From assembly GCA_905182995.1 (NCBI GenBank), contig CAJJDP010000110.1:73699-137698 (forward strand): a DNA stretch of 64,000 nt. The letters run 5' to 3'. The notes below the pieces were generated by a model. It did not search any database and had not been told where the DNA came from. It was given only the letters and a program-made list of their open reading frames with translations. Numbering within the stretch: position 1 is the stretch's first letter; the number at the start of each line of letters is the position of its first letter. This stretch comes from Paramecium octaurelia. Its lineage: Eukaryota > Ciliophora > Oligohymenophorea > Peniculida > Parameciidae. The translations under genes and the position numbers were made by a program. This document shows, piece after piece, positions 1-10,055 of the stretch.

Positions 1-89
1 TTTGTTTTATGAAGTAACTATTCTACTGAATCTTGTCTTGCTTAAAGGCTGAGTACCAATAAAATAGCAAGAAATGATAAACTTTTCAT
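1..89 (-). CDS. N-terminus of a putative secreted protein (partial)
   Basis: The frame starts at the CAT of 87-89 and runs off the left edge. It reads MKSLSFLAILLVLSLQARQD, a basic start followed by a hydrophobic stretch, which is the form of a signal peptide. Only 29 codons are visible, with no stop, so the family cannot be named. Upstream DNA is very AT-rich, as expected of a ciliate promoter. It could be a chance open frame, but the signal-peptide pattern directly after an ATG makes a gene start more likely. Confidence 0.4.
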
Positions 90-1040
90 TAAAAATAATA
101 TTAATAATTCATGATTTGATTTTCAGATTTTAGATGGAGCAAATCTTATTGTATTTATTTAATTAATTATTTCTAAATTTATTTAATAATTATTTTTAAA
201 TTTTTTTTCTATACATCCATTTTCTAGAAAACCATAATTGATGATTTGAGTTAATCTAAGATTAACAATATTCAAATGGTCAATTTCACATATCGATAAT
301 ATCTTTCTAATATATTAAATTTATTTCTTCAATAATCATTCAAAAATTAAATTCCTATGAAATGATCAAAATCAGTTTATATATTATAATTGTATTTTTT
401 CTGCATCAATATATTTTCAATGCAATTTAATTTTGGGTAATATTAATCGAATTATATAATCAAATTCATTATTGTAAATTGTTAATTTAATTTATTCTAT
501 GTATGAGATGCTTTCACCATTATGATTTGCTACCTTATCAAATATTTGCTCATTTATTAAATTTCCATATTTTTAATTCCCTATTTTCTCATTAAAATAA
601 GTCATTTAACTCAAGTATGTTCTGAAATAATTATTATCAAAAAAATCTATTTATAAGCTAAATTATTTATAACTTATAACTCTTTAACCTTAAATACTAA
701 TTAGAATCTCTTCATTTAAAAGGATTGAAAAATATACCTTTATTAGGTAGTTGTAAATTCATAAATTTTCTAGAGAATGTTTTCATTATTCAATACTAAA
801 TAAATACCATAAATAACTCGAAATACTTATTTGAGCTATTTCAAACCTATTTGTTTCATTCAGAAAATGATCTATAGAAATTTATAAATTAATATGTACT
901 AAAATATAAACTATGAAACTTTTAAATTACCTCATCTCCAACAATACTAATCTAACATTACTTTCATTCCTAAATATCCAGAATATATTAATTCATAGAA
1001 ATCTTAATTATAAGTTGGATTGGAGCTTCCTAATTTTAGT
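90..1040. other. AT-rich stretch without a recognisable gene
   Basis: I see no coding-like frame on either strand. It must hold the promoters of the minus-strand gene ending at the left edge and of the plus-strand gene at 1041. Positions 212-1040 recur exactly at 3077-3905 because of an unmerged contig overlap. Confidence 0.5.
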
Positions 1041-2438
1041 ATGATGCAGAAAAAATAATAATAACTAACACGGAAAAATACTCCTCCTAAGAAGTATTTA
1101 GATGAATTTCCAGCCTATTATCTAGATTTATTACCAATACCTCCATATCTTTAAGAGAAAGAACCACATAATTATTTGATTTTGCAAGGGAAAGGTGAGA
1201 GACCCAAAAAAATAGAAATGAATTAATTACCTTCATTAAGGTAGCTTAAAGAAACACCAAAATCAAAGGTATCCTCCAAGACAACTTTAAAGCCTAAAAA
1301 CAAACCTATTATCAAATCTTTGGATTTATAATCTTTAGGATAGAATTATTAACAAAAAGAAACAGATAAATAAATCAATAAACAAAGCTTGCAAACTGAA
1401 TAGAAAATGAATTAACAGAAAAAGCCATCATCTTTATAATTACAAAGATTGATTAAAAGAGTGTATCATATAAAAATTTGGCTATCCTTTTATAAATTGC
1501 TTTAAGAAACGTTAACTGCTAAATCTGACATAATTTTAAAGCAATAAAGGGAGGAATTTGCTTAAAATCTTAAAGGAGCATTAAGATAATTATCAGATTG
1601 GACTGATGCAAGTTTAGATGACCTACTACTTGAAATCATCAATCTAAAAGATCCTTTATATATCAAAGTTGGTGAAGAAAAACAAAATCAATAAAAGAAA
1701 AAGAATATTGAAAATCTATTAGTTCTATGCATGAAAAAACTACAATCGGTAAATATAGCTGAATTTTTCACAAAATAGCTTTCTTTGATTCTGAATAACT
1801 TAATTTAACCCTACTAGTTTCCTCCTGTATAGTATTACTTTAAATTTGAAATAGTCAGATTAAAGACTACTTCTTCTGGGAGTCTTGGATAAATAGAAAA
1901 GAATCAATAAAGAATGATTCTAATGCTATTCTTAATTATAAGATAAATATTATTTGCATAGATCTTAAGAGCTTGGTAATTTCATCCAAATTAAACAGAT
2001 AACGATAAATAATTGATTTTAATTTAAGCAAACTCAATAATTCTTGTTTCAGTTGTACATGAAATAGTTATTAAATGGATAGAAAGAAATGTACCAAAAA
2101 AACGAGGGCTTGATTTAGATTTGTTGCATCATTAATTTCAATTTCTTGAAAAACCATTAACATAGGATAAGGAGAAAATGGAAAAATAAGGAAAAATCTA
2201 TTAGGATAACGAATTAATAGAAGGAATATTGGGAAGCAATTAAATTATGAAGTACTTGTAAAATAGTAAAGGGGAATTTGAAAAGTGGGTAATATAGTTT
2301 GAGAAGGATATGATTGACTTTTGTGATAAGATTTATGATCATCTAACGAAAGAATTTGTGGATCAACCTAGACAAAGAGATAGAATTTGCAAAATGATGT
2401 CAATCCATTATTTGGCATCTCTAATTAGAAAACATTGA
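1041..2438 (+). CDS. Hypothetical protein, 465 aa (first copy)
   Basis: One unbroken frame of 466 codons from the first ATG to TGA when TAA and TAG are read as Gln, with no intron needed. The first 130 residues are polar and rich in Gln, Lys and Pro. From about residue 140 to the end the protein looks helical, with an acidic stretch near WTDASLDDLLLEIINLKDPL and a charged C-terminus. I recognise no family. It converges on a minus-strand gene whose stop lies only 9 bp away. The same gene is repeated in full at 3906-5303 and in part at 6598-6783 because of assembly overlap, so it is probably one gene. Confidence 0.7.
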
Positions 2439-2447
2439 TAATATTAA

Positions 2448-3075
2448 TCACATACTTTTAGATAAATCAGTTGCACAAGATTTTCTTTTGCTAGACATGT
2501 ATTTTTAAACACTTTTCTTTCTTTGGACGATCTACTAACTTAATCGTTTATTAACTAAATAATCAAAAGATGAATTGACAGTTTTCTAAGGAGTAATATT
2601 AGTATGAAATCGTTTGTCCTTGAGTTTGTGTTGTTTTTCTATAGTTTTTGTGTTGCTAATTTTGGTTGACTGTTGAGTACATATTTCAAATTGTTTGTAA
2701 AAATTTAGTTCTTCCTTCAAGAGTTTTACTTTTTAATATAGTTCCTCATTCTCTTTTTTTAGTTTCTAAGAACTAGATATCGAATGAATAGTACATTCAG
2801 AGTTTTTTTTGTATTCTGCAATAATTCATCTCTGTCTTACTCTAACTATTTGATTTAATTTTTCATTTCATCGTACTTTTAATTCATGAGGTAAGATTCC
2901 TGATATGATATTTAAGTAAATTTTACTCTTATATGCACTCTGACTTCGGATTCATATTTCTACAATTATTTTTCTAATTCCTTGTAATCCTTTTTAATTT
3001 TGTTATTTTAAATATGTTCGATGATTATGGTAAGCTGTTGAATTAAATTTTACGATTTGACAAAGTTCTGAAAGG
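2448..3075 (-). CDS. Cut copy of the 220-aa coiled-coil gene (3' part)
   Basis: Identical to 5313-5940 and cut at the N of 3076, so the first codons are missing. The complete version is at 5313-6004; see that entry. This is a contig end and not a second gene or a pseudogene. Confidence 0.7.
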
Positions 3076-3076
3076 N

Positions 3077-5940
3077 TACATCCATTTTCTAGAAAACCAT
3101 AATTGATGATTTGAGTTAATCTAAGATTAACAATATTCAAATGGTCAATTTCACATATCGATAATATCTTTCTAATATATTAAATTTATTTCTTCAATAA
3201 TCATTCAAAAATTAAATTCCTATGAAATGATCAAAATCAGTTTATATATTATAATTGTATTTTTTCTGCATCAATATATTTTCAATGCAATTTAATTTTG
3301 GGTAATATTAATCGAATTATATAATCAAATTCATTATTGTAAATTGTTAATTTAATTTATTCTATGTATGAGATGCTTTCACCATTATGATTTGCTACCT
3401 TATCAAATATTTGCTCATTTATTAAATTTCCATATTTTTAATTCCCTATTTTCTCATTAAAATAAGTCATTTAACTCAAGTATGTTCTGAAATAATTATT
3501 ATCAAAAAAATCTATTTATAAGCTAAATTATTTATAACTTATAACTCTTTAACCTTAAATACTAATTAGAATCTCTTCATTTAAAAGGATTGAAAAATAT
3601 ACCTTTATTAGGTAGTTGTAAATTCATAAATTTTCTAGAGAATGTTTTCATTATTCAATACTAAATAAATACCATAAATAACTCGAAATACTTATTTGAG
3701 CTATTTCAAACCTATTTGTTTCATTCAGAAAATGATCTATAGAAATTTATAAATTAATATGTACTAAAATATAAACTATGAAACTTTTAAATTACCTCAT
3801 CTCCAACAATACTAATCTAACATTACTTTCATTCCTAAATATCCAGAATATATTAATTCATAGAAATCTTAATTATAAGTTGGATTGGAGCTTCCTAATT
3901 TTAGTATGATGCAGAAAAAATAATAATAACTAACACGGAAAAATACTCCTCCTAAGAAGTATTTAGATGAATTTCCAGCCTATTATCTAGATTTATTACC
4001 AATACCTCCATATCTTTAAGAGAAAGAACCACATAATTATTTGATTTTGCAAGGGAAAGGTGAGAGACCCAAAAAAATAGAAATGAATTAATTACCTTCA
4101 TTAAGGTAGCTTAAAGAAACACCAAAATCAAAGGTATCCTCCAAGACAACTTTAAAGCCTAAAAACAAACCTATTATCAAATCTTTGGATTTATAATCTT
4201 TAGGATAGAATTATTAACAAAAAGAAACAGATAAATAAATCAATAAACAAAGCTTGCAAACTGAATAGAAAATGAATTAACAGAAAAAGCCATCATCTTT
4301 ATAATTACAAAGATTGATTAAAAGAGTGTATCATATAAAAATTTGGCTATCCTTTTATAAATTGCTTTAAGAAACGTTAACTGCTAAATCTGACATAATT
4401 TTAAAGCAATAAAGGGAGGAATTTGCTTAAAATCTTAAAGGAGCATTAAGATAATTATCAGATTGGACTGATGCAAGTTTAGATGACCTACTACTTGAAA
4501 TCATCAATCTAAAAGATCCTTTATATATCAAAGTTGGTGAAGAAAAACAAAATCAATAAAAGAAAAAGAATATTGAAAATCTATTAGTTCTATGCATGAA
4601 AAAACTACAATCGGTAAATATAGCTGAATTTTTCACAAAATAGCTTTCTTTGATTCTGAATAACTTAATTTAACCCTACTAGTTTCCTCCTGTATAGTAT
4701 TACTTTAAATTTGAAATAGTCAGATTAAAGACTACTTCTTCTGGGAGTCTTGGATAAATAGAAAAGAATCAATAAAGAATGATTCTAATGCTATTCTTAA
4801 TTATAAGATAAATATTATTTGCATAGATCTTAAGAGCTTGGTAATTTCATCCAAATTAAACAGATAACGATAAATAATTGATTTTAATTTAAGCAAACTC
4901 AATAATTCTTGTTTCAGTTGTACATGAAATAGTTATTAAATGGATAGAAAGAAATGTACCAAAAAAACGAGGGCTTGATTTAGATTTGTTGCATCATTAA
5001 TTTCAATTTCTTGAAAAACCATTAACATAGGATAAGGAGAAAATGGAAAAATAAGGAAAAATCTATTAGGATAACGAATTAATAGAAGGAATATTGGGAA
5101 GCAATTAAATTATGAAGTACTTGTAAAATAGTAAAGGGGAATTTGAAAAGTGGGTAATATAGTTTGAGAAGGATATGATTGACTTTTGTGATAAGATTTA
5201 TGATCATCTAACGAAAGAATTTGTGGATCAACCTAGACAAAGAGATAGAATTTGCAAAATGATGTCAATCCATTATTTGGCATCTCTAATTAGAAAACAT
5301 TGATAATATTAATCACATACTTTTAGATAAATCAGTTGCACAAGATTTTCTTTTGCTAGACATGTATTTTTAAACACTTTTCTTTCTTTGGACGATCTAC
5401 TAACTTAATCGTTTATTAACTAAATAATCAAAAGATGAATTGACAGTTTTCTAAGGAGTAATATTAGTATGAAATCGTTTGTCCTTGAGTTTGTGTTGTT
5501 TTTCTATAGTTTTTGTGTTGCTAATTTTGGTTGACTGTTGAGTACATATTTCAAATTGTTTGTAAAAATTTAGTTCTTCCTTCAAGAGTTTTACTTTTTA
5601 ATATAGTTCCTCATTCTCTTTTTTTAGTTTCTAAGAACTAGATATCGAATGAATAGTACATTCAGAGTTTTTTTTGTATTCTGCAATAATTCATCTCTGT
5701 CTTACTCTAACTATTTGATTTAATTTTTCATTTCATCGTACTTTTAATTCATGAGGTAAGATTCCTGATATGATATTTAAGTAAATTTTACTCTTATATG
5801 CACTCTGACTTCGGATTCATATTTCTACAATTATTTTTCTAATTCCTTGTAATCCTTTTTAATTTTGTTATTTTAAATATGTTCGATGATTATGGTAAGC
5901 TGTTGAATTAAATTTTACGATTTGACAAAGTTCTGAAAGG
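3077..5940. repeat. Exact repeat of 212-3075 (unmerged contig overlap)
   Basis: The 2,864 bases after the N at 3076 look identical to 212-3075 at a constant offset of 2,865. The left contig ends and the right contig begins exactly at the N. This is the signature of two overlapping contigs joined without collapse, not of a biological tandem duplication. Confidence 0.85.
3906..5303 (+). CDS. Hypothetical protein, 465 aa (second copy)
   Basis: Same sequence as 1041-2438, shifted by 2,865. Frame, start and TGA are intact. This copy lies on the contig that continues into the downstream genes, so it has the better context. It is probably the same physical gene. Confidence 0.65.
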
Positions 5941-6004
5941 ATGCGATATCACTGTGATCTGCAACTAGGTGGTATAATTTAATTAACAATTAAGACACTG
6001 ACAT
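5313..6004 (-). CDS. Coiled-coil protein, 220 aa
   Basis: Starts at the CAT of 6002-6004 (MSVSQLLIKLYHLVADHS) and ends at TGA 5313-5315. One 29-nt intron (GT...TAG) restores the frame in the middle. A second 27-nt GT...CAG stretch keeps the frame and may or may not be spliced, giving 220 or 211 aa. The protein is rich in Lys, Glu and Gln with heptad-like leucines, consistent with a coiled coil. Its stop faces the stop of the 465-aa gene across 9 bp. A 27-bp gap separates its start from the stop of the next minus-strand gene in the intact arrangement (7484/7512). No family recognised. Confidence 0.6.
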
Positions 6005-6031
6005 ATTTATATTATTATATAGTAAATACGA

Positions 6032-6596
6032 TCATTTCAATCTGGATTTGAGTTTGGCTTAATAATCAAGGTTGTCTTTCTACACTTTTTCAAGTTGTTA
6101 TGACTTTTCTAGAACCTTCATTCTTAGTCTTTCTATTTCCTTATCTTATAATTCACACTTGCTTTGTAATTCATTTATAGTAATATTGTTAATTTTGACT
6201 TCCTCTGCAAATTTCTAATATTGTTTATGTTAGAGAGCTAGATGTCTATAATTGTCGGCTTGTCTCGATAAATCATTGATCAAACTCTCATTTTACTATT
6301 TCAGTAAGTTGATTTCCTATTCTTTGATTTGAATGACTTCTTGAATCTTCTCTTCCTCTCTCTCTTAACAATTAGAATTGTTATTCATCATCATTTCAAC
6401 AGTACATAATTCTTGATCCTTTTAAGCAATAATAGTATTTAATCTATTGCATTCCCCCTCTAACATATTGGTCTTGCATTCTAAATCTCTGAAGTGGTAC
6501 GAATAGAATTGTTTCAATTCATTCAATTATTTATCTAAATTCTGATTGTCACTTCTCAATTAGTGATTCTGCTCTTTCTATTAAAGTAGTTCCTAT
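6032..6596 (-). CDS. Cut copy of the 521-aa coiled-coil gene (3' part)
   Basis: Identical to 7512-8076 and cut by the N at 6597. The full gene is at 7512-9128; this is a contig-end duplicate. Confidence 0.7.
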
Positions 6597-6597
6597 N

Positions 6598-6783
6598 TAC
6601 TTGTAAAATAGTAAAGGGGAATTTGAAAAGTGGGTAATATAGTTTGAGAAGGATATGATTGACTTTTGTGATAAGATTTATGATCATCTAACGAAAGAAT
6701 TTGTGGATCAACCTAGACAAAGAGATAGAATTTGCAAAATGATGTCAATCCATTATTTGGCATCTCTAATTAGAAAACATTGA
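6598..6783 (+). CDS. Third, 5'-cut copy of the 465-aa gene
   Basis: Last 62 codons (61 residues plus the stop) of the hypothetical protein, ending at TGA 6781-6783. It is present only because a contig begins inside the gene at 6598. Not a separate gene. Confidence 0.65.
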
Positions 6784-6792
6784 TAATATTAA

Positions 6793-7484
6793 TCACATAC
6801 TTTTAGATAAATCAGTTGCACAAGATTTTCTTTTGCTAGACATGTATTTTTAAACACTTTTCTTTCTTTGGACGATCTACTAACTTAATCGTTTATTAAC
6901 TAAATAATCAAAAGATGAATTGACAGTTTTCTAAGGAGTAATATTAGTATGAAATCGTTTGTCCTTGAGTTTGTGTTGTTTTTCTATAGTTTTTGTGTTG
7001 CTAATTTTGGTTGACTGTTGAGTACATATTTCAAATTGTTTGTAAAAATTTAGTTCTTCCTTCAAGAGTTTTACTTTTTAATATAGTTCCTCATTCTCTT
7101 TTTTTAGTTTCTAAGAACTAGATATCGAATGAATAGTACATTCAGAGTTTTTTTTGTATTCTGCAATAATTCATCTCTGTCTTACTCTAACTATTTGATT
7201 TAATTTTTCATTTCATCGTACTTTTAATTCATGAGGTAAGATTCCTGATATGATATTTAAGTAAATTTTACTCTTATATGCACTCTGACTTCGGATTCAT
7301 ATTTCTACAATTATTTTTCTAATTCCTTGTAATCCTTTTTAATTTTGTTATTTTAAATATGTTCGATGATTATGGTAAGCTGTTGAATTAAATTTTACGA
7401 TTTGACAAAGTTCTGAAAGGATGCGATATCACTGTGATCTGCAACTAGGTGGTATAATTTAATTAACAATTAAGACACTGACAT
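6793..7484 (-). CDS. Second full copy of the 220-aa coiled-coil gene
   Basis: Identical to 5313-6004, shifted by 1,480. This copy sits in the contig that carries the complete upstream neighbour, so the true order is 465-aa gene, 220-aa gene, 521-aa gene. The spacing between the two minus-strand genes is 27 bp. See 5313-6004 for the protein. Confidence 0.65.
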
Positions 7485-7511
7485 ATTTATATTATTATAT
7501 AGTAAATACGA

Positions 7512-9128
7512 TCATTTCAATCTGGATTTGAGTTTGGCTTAATAATCAAGGTTGTCTTTCTACACTTTTTCAAGTTGTTATGACTTTTCTAGAACCTTCA
7601 TTCTTAGTCTTTCTATTTCCTTATCTTATAATTCACACTTGCTTTGTAATTCATTTATAGTAATATTGTTAATTTTGACTTCCTCTGCAAATTTCTAATA
7701 TTGTTTATGTTAGAGAGCTAGATGTCTATAATTGTCGGCTTGTCTCGATAAATCATTGATCAAACTCTCATTTTACTATTTCAGTAAGTTGATTTCCTAT
7801 TCTTTGATTTGAATGACTTCTTGAATCTTCTCTTCCTCTCTCTCTTAACAATTAGAATTGTTATTCATCATCATTTCAACAGTACATAATTCTTGATCCT
7901 TTTAAGCAATAATAGTATTTAATCTATTGCATTCCCCCTCTAACATATTGGTCTTGCATTCTAAATCTCTGAAGTGGTACGAATAGAATTGTTTCAATTC
8001 ATTCAATTATTTATCTAAATTCTGATTGTCACTTCTCAATTAGTGATTCTGCTCTTTCTATTAAAGTAGTTCCTATTATAAAAATTGAATCAGTTTAGCT
8101 TTTGATTCTTGAATCTCTCTCAGTTCCATTTCCTTATTCTTCTGCTCATTTTCTAGATTGATTTGCAATCTCTTAATCAACTCCTGATCTCTTTATTATT
8201 AAGTTTGAAGTAAACATATTTATTCAGATTATTTCCCAGTCAATTAAATCAAATCATCAACTCTTTATTACAACTAGGTTTTATGTTCTGAGTAAGTACA
8301 ACTCACATGCTTAAAATCATTTTCCAATTCTTTGACTCTTATATTGAGACTAGAAGCTAGAATAGTTTTGTTATCAGCCAATTCCTTCAATTTTTTCACA
8401 GTAGATAACAAATCAAGATTCTAATCTTTTTGAATCTGAAGTTTAGATTTGAGTTCGTTTAGATATTATTCCTAAGAATTTATAATTGTCTATTATTTCA
8501 TCAAAGTAAACTCTTAGTCTTTTGATTGGAGGTCAAATTAAGAAATGGCTTGTTCCAACTTTTCTTCTAAGGCATTATTAATCTACTTTACTTGGATCAA
8601 CTCATCCTCCTATTAATTTACATATAATTATTACCAAAACTTAAACCAAATTCTAATTGTTATTTTCAACGCTAGAAATCTTGGACAGACTTTATTACAA
8701 CTTTGCTATTTCCTATTTGTATTACATTATTTCCTATCTTAAACTTTATCTGTGGTTGATCTCCTATTGTTCCAATTAAAACTTTAAGGTGGCAACATCT
8801 TATTTCCAATTTATATCTAATTGTCGTAAGGCATCTGAATGAGTTTTTTCTTGAACTTCATTTTTATGTTAGAGTAGCTCTAATTGATTCTATGAGACAT
8901 TTATTGAATTCATACTTTTAGGTCTTGATTCTCGGCAAGAACCTTTTGGTTTTCCATTGTCATTGAAATTGAAGGCTATTATTTAAGACGATCTTTCAAT
9001 TTTTGATTCTCCCCTTACAACCTGTCTATTTCTTTGAGGAATGTCTCGATTTCTGAAATTGACTTGCAAGATTTCTCAGGGTTTCTTTCTACTGAATTAT
9101 AAGATTATAGTGGTTATCTGATGTTCAT
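7512..9128 (-). CDS. Long coiled-coil protein, 521 aa
   Basis: Starts MNIRQPLQSYNSVERNPEKS at 9126-9128 and ends at TGA 7512-7514. Two introns, 26 nt and 25 nt, both GTA...TAG, are needed to keep the frame; 1,566 coding bases remain, divisible by three. Nearly the whole protein is Gln/Glu/Lys-rich with regular leucines and no enzyme motif, typical of a structural coiled coil such as basal-body or cytoskeletal scaffolds in ciliates. That role is inference. The stop is followed after 27 bp by the start of the 220-aa coiled-coil gene in the same frame, so the two might be parts of one product if the TGA were wrong. Other such short gaps in this window argue for two genes. Confidence 0.65.
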
Positions 9129-9218
9129 TTTGTTAACGGATAAAATTAATTAATATTAAATTAAAAATTTTATTCACATATATATACAAATTAAAGGTGG
9201 GGGGTAACCAAAGCTCTA

Positions 9219-9631
9219 TCACATTCCAACTCTGCTAATTATTTGAATGTTATCCTACTCTCCTATTTACTTAACTTTATATCCGCAACATTTTGCTTTT
9301 ATGGAATTCTATTTCAGAATATAATTTAATTTTATACTGCTGCCAATTTATTTCTTATCAACTCGTCCTTAAAAGTCTTTCTATGAGCAAAAAGAATTGT
9401 CTTCGCAGATGAATACTTTATCCCAGCCTTTTGAGCTGCCTAATTATGAGTTTAAACTAAAAACTTTACATCTTGGATTTTATAGCTTTCAAATAAAAAG
9501 AGCTGGAGGAACAATAACTTTGCCTCAGAACTAATATAAGTGTAATTTCTTGGCTTTTGCTCAAGTTTTCTCTTTTTTGTAAAGTGGCGGTGCTTTATAA
9601 AGGTGAATTAGGTCTAGTCAACTGAGGCCAT
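9219..9631 (-). CDS. Small helix-turn-helix protein, 117 aa
   Basis: Starts MASVDQTQFTFIKHRHFTKK at 9629-9631 and ends at TGA 9219-9221. Two introns, 30 nt and 29 nt, both GTA...TAG. The 30-nt one keeps the frame and is identified as an intron because removing it makes the protein match the gene at 26124-26752: IQDAAQKAGIKYSSAKTILF here against IKDAAKEFGVNFSTAKAILQ there. This AA-x3-G-[IV]-x-[YF]-[ST]-[ST]-AK-x-IL pattern resembles the homeodomain-like HTH of Psq/CENP-B and transposase-derived DNA-binding proteins. The rest is basic. DNA binding is inferred. No transposase catalytic domain or terminal repeats are seen. Confidence 0.6.
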
Positions 9632-10055
9632 GACGTAATCAATTTACAATGTAATTAATAAAAAAATTATTTGTTAAAAATTATGAAAAGTCAATTTTAT
9701 TAATAATCATCAATTTATTTTATTCATAACTTTGATTAAGATTAGCAGATGTTAACATTTATTCCAATTTTATTAAGATAATGAAGGATTTATTTTGCAT
9801 TTAATTCAATATTTTAAATTAACTAATTTTATTTTAATTTCTTAAATTCTTAATTTATTTCTTCATTAATCTAAATAGTATTCATTTTAATTTAAAATAT
9901 TCATAGTATTCAGGCATTATTCTCTCCTTTGTTTAAATTATATGAATAAAAATAAATAAAAAAAATTCTAAAGAATTCAATATTTATTATCTATATATTT
10001 ATTGTATAATTATTAAATTTTGATTAAAATTTTTAATATTTTTATTACAAACGAA
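9632..10055. other. AT-rich intergenic region
   Basis: No coding-like frame seen. It lies between the start of the HTH gene and the stop of the TPR gene, so it should contain the HTH promoter and the TPR 3' end. Confidence 0.5.

Larger units (their letters stand above)
6598..8076. repeat. Exact repeat of 5118-6596 (unmerged contig overlap)
   Basis: The 1,479 bases after the N at 6597 repeat 5118-6596 at a constant offset of 1,480, and unique sequence resumes at 8077. As with the other three N joints, this is best read as an assembly overlap. Confidence 0.85.

Noticed and set aside
212-5940. A biological tandem duplication of about 2.9 kb
   Set aside because: The copies appear identical and meet at a single N where one contig ends and the next begins; the same pattern occurs at three other N positions. 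Overlapping contigs explain it better.
7485-7511. Fusion of the 521-aa and 220-aa coiled-coil genes through an in-phase TGA
   Set aside because: They share a phase, but in-phase neighbours occur one time in three, and gaps of 19-30 bp between separate genes are common here.
9219-9631. A DNA transposon
   Set aside because: Only an HTH-type domain is present; no catalytic domain, terminal repeats or target-site duplication were seen.
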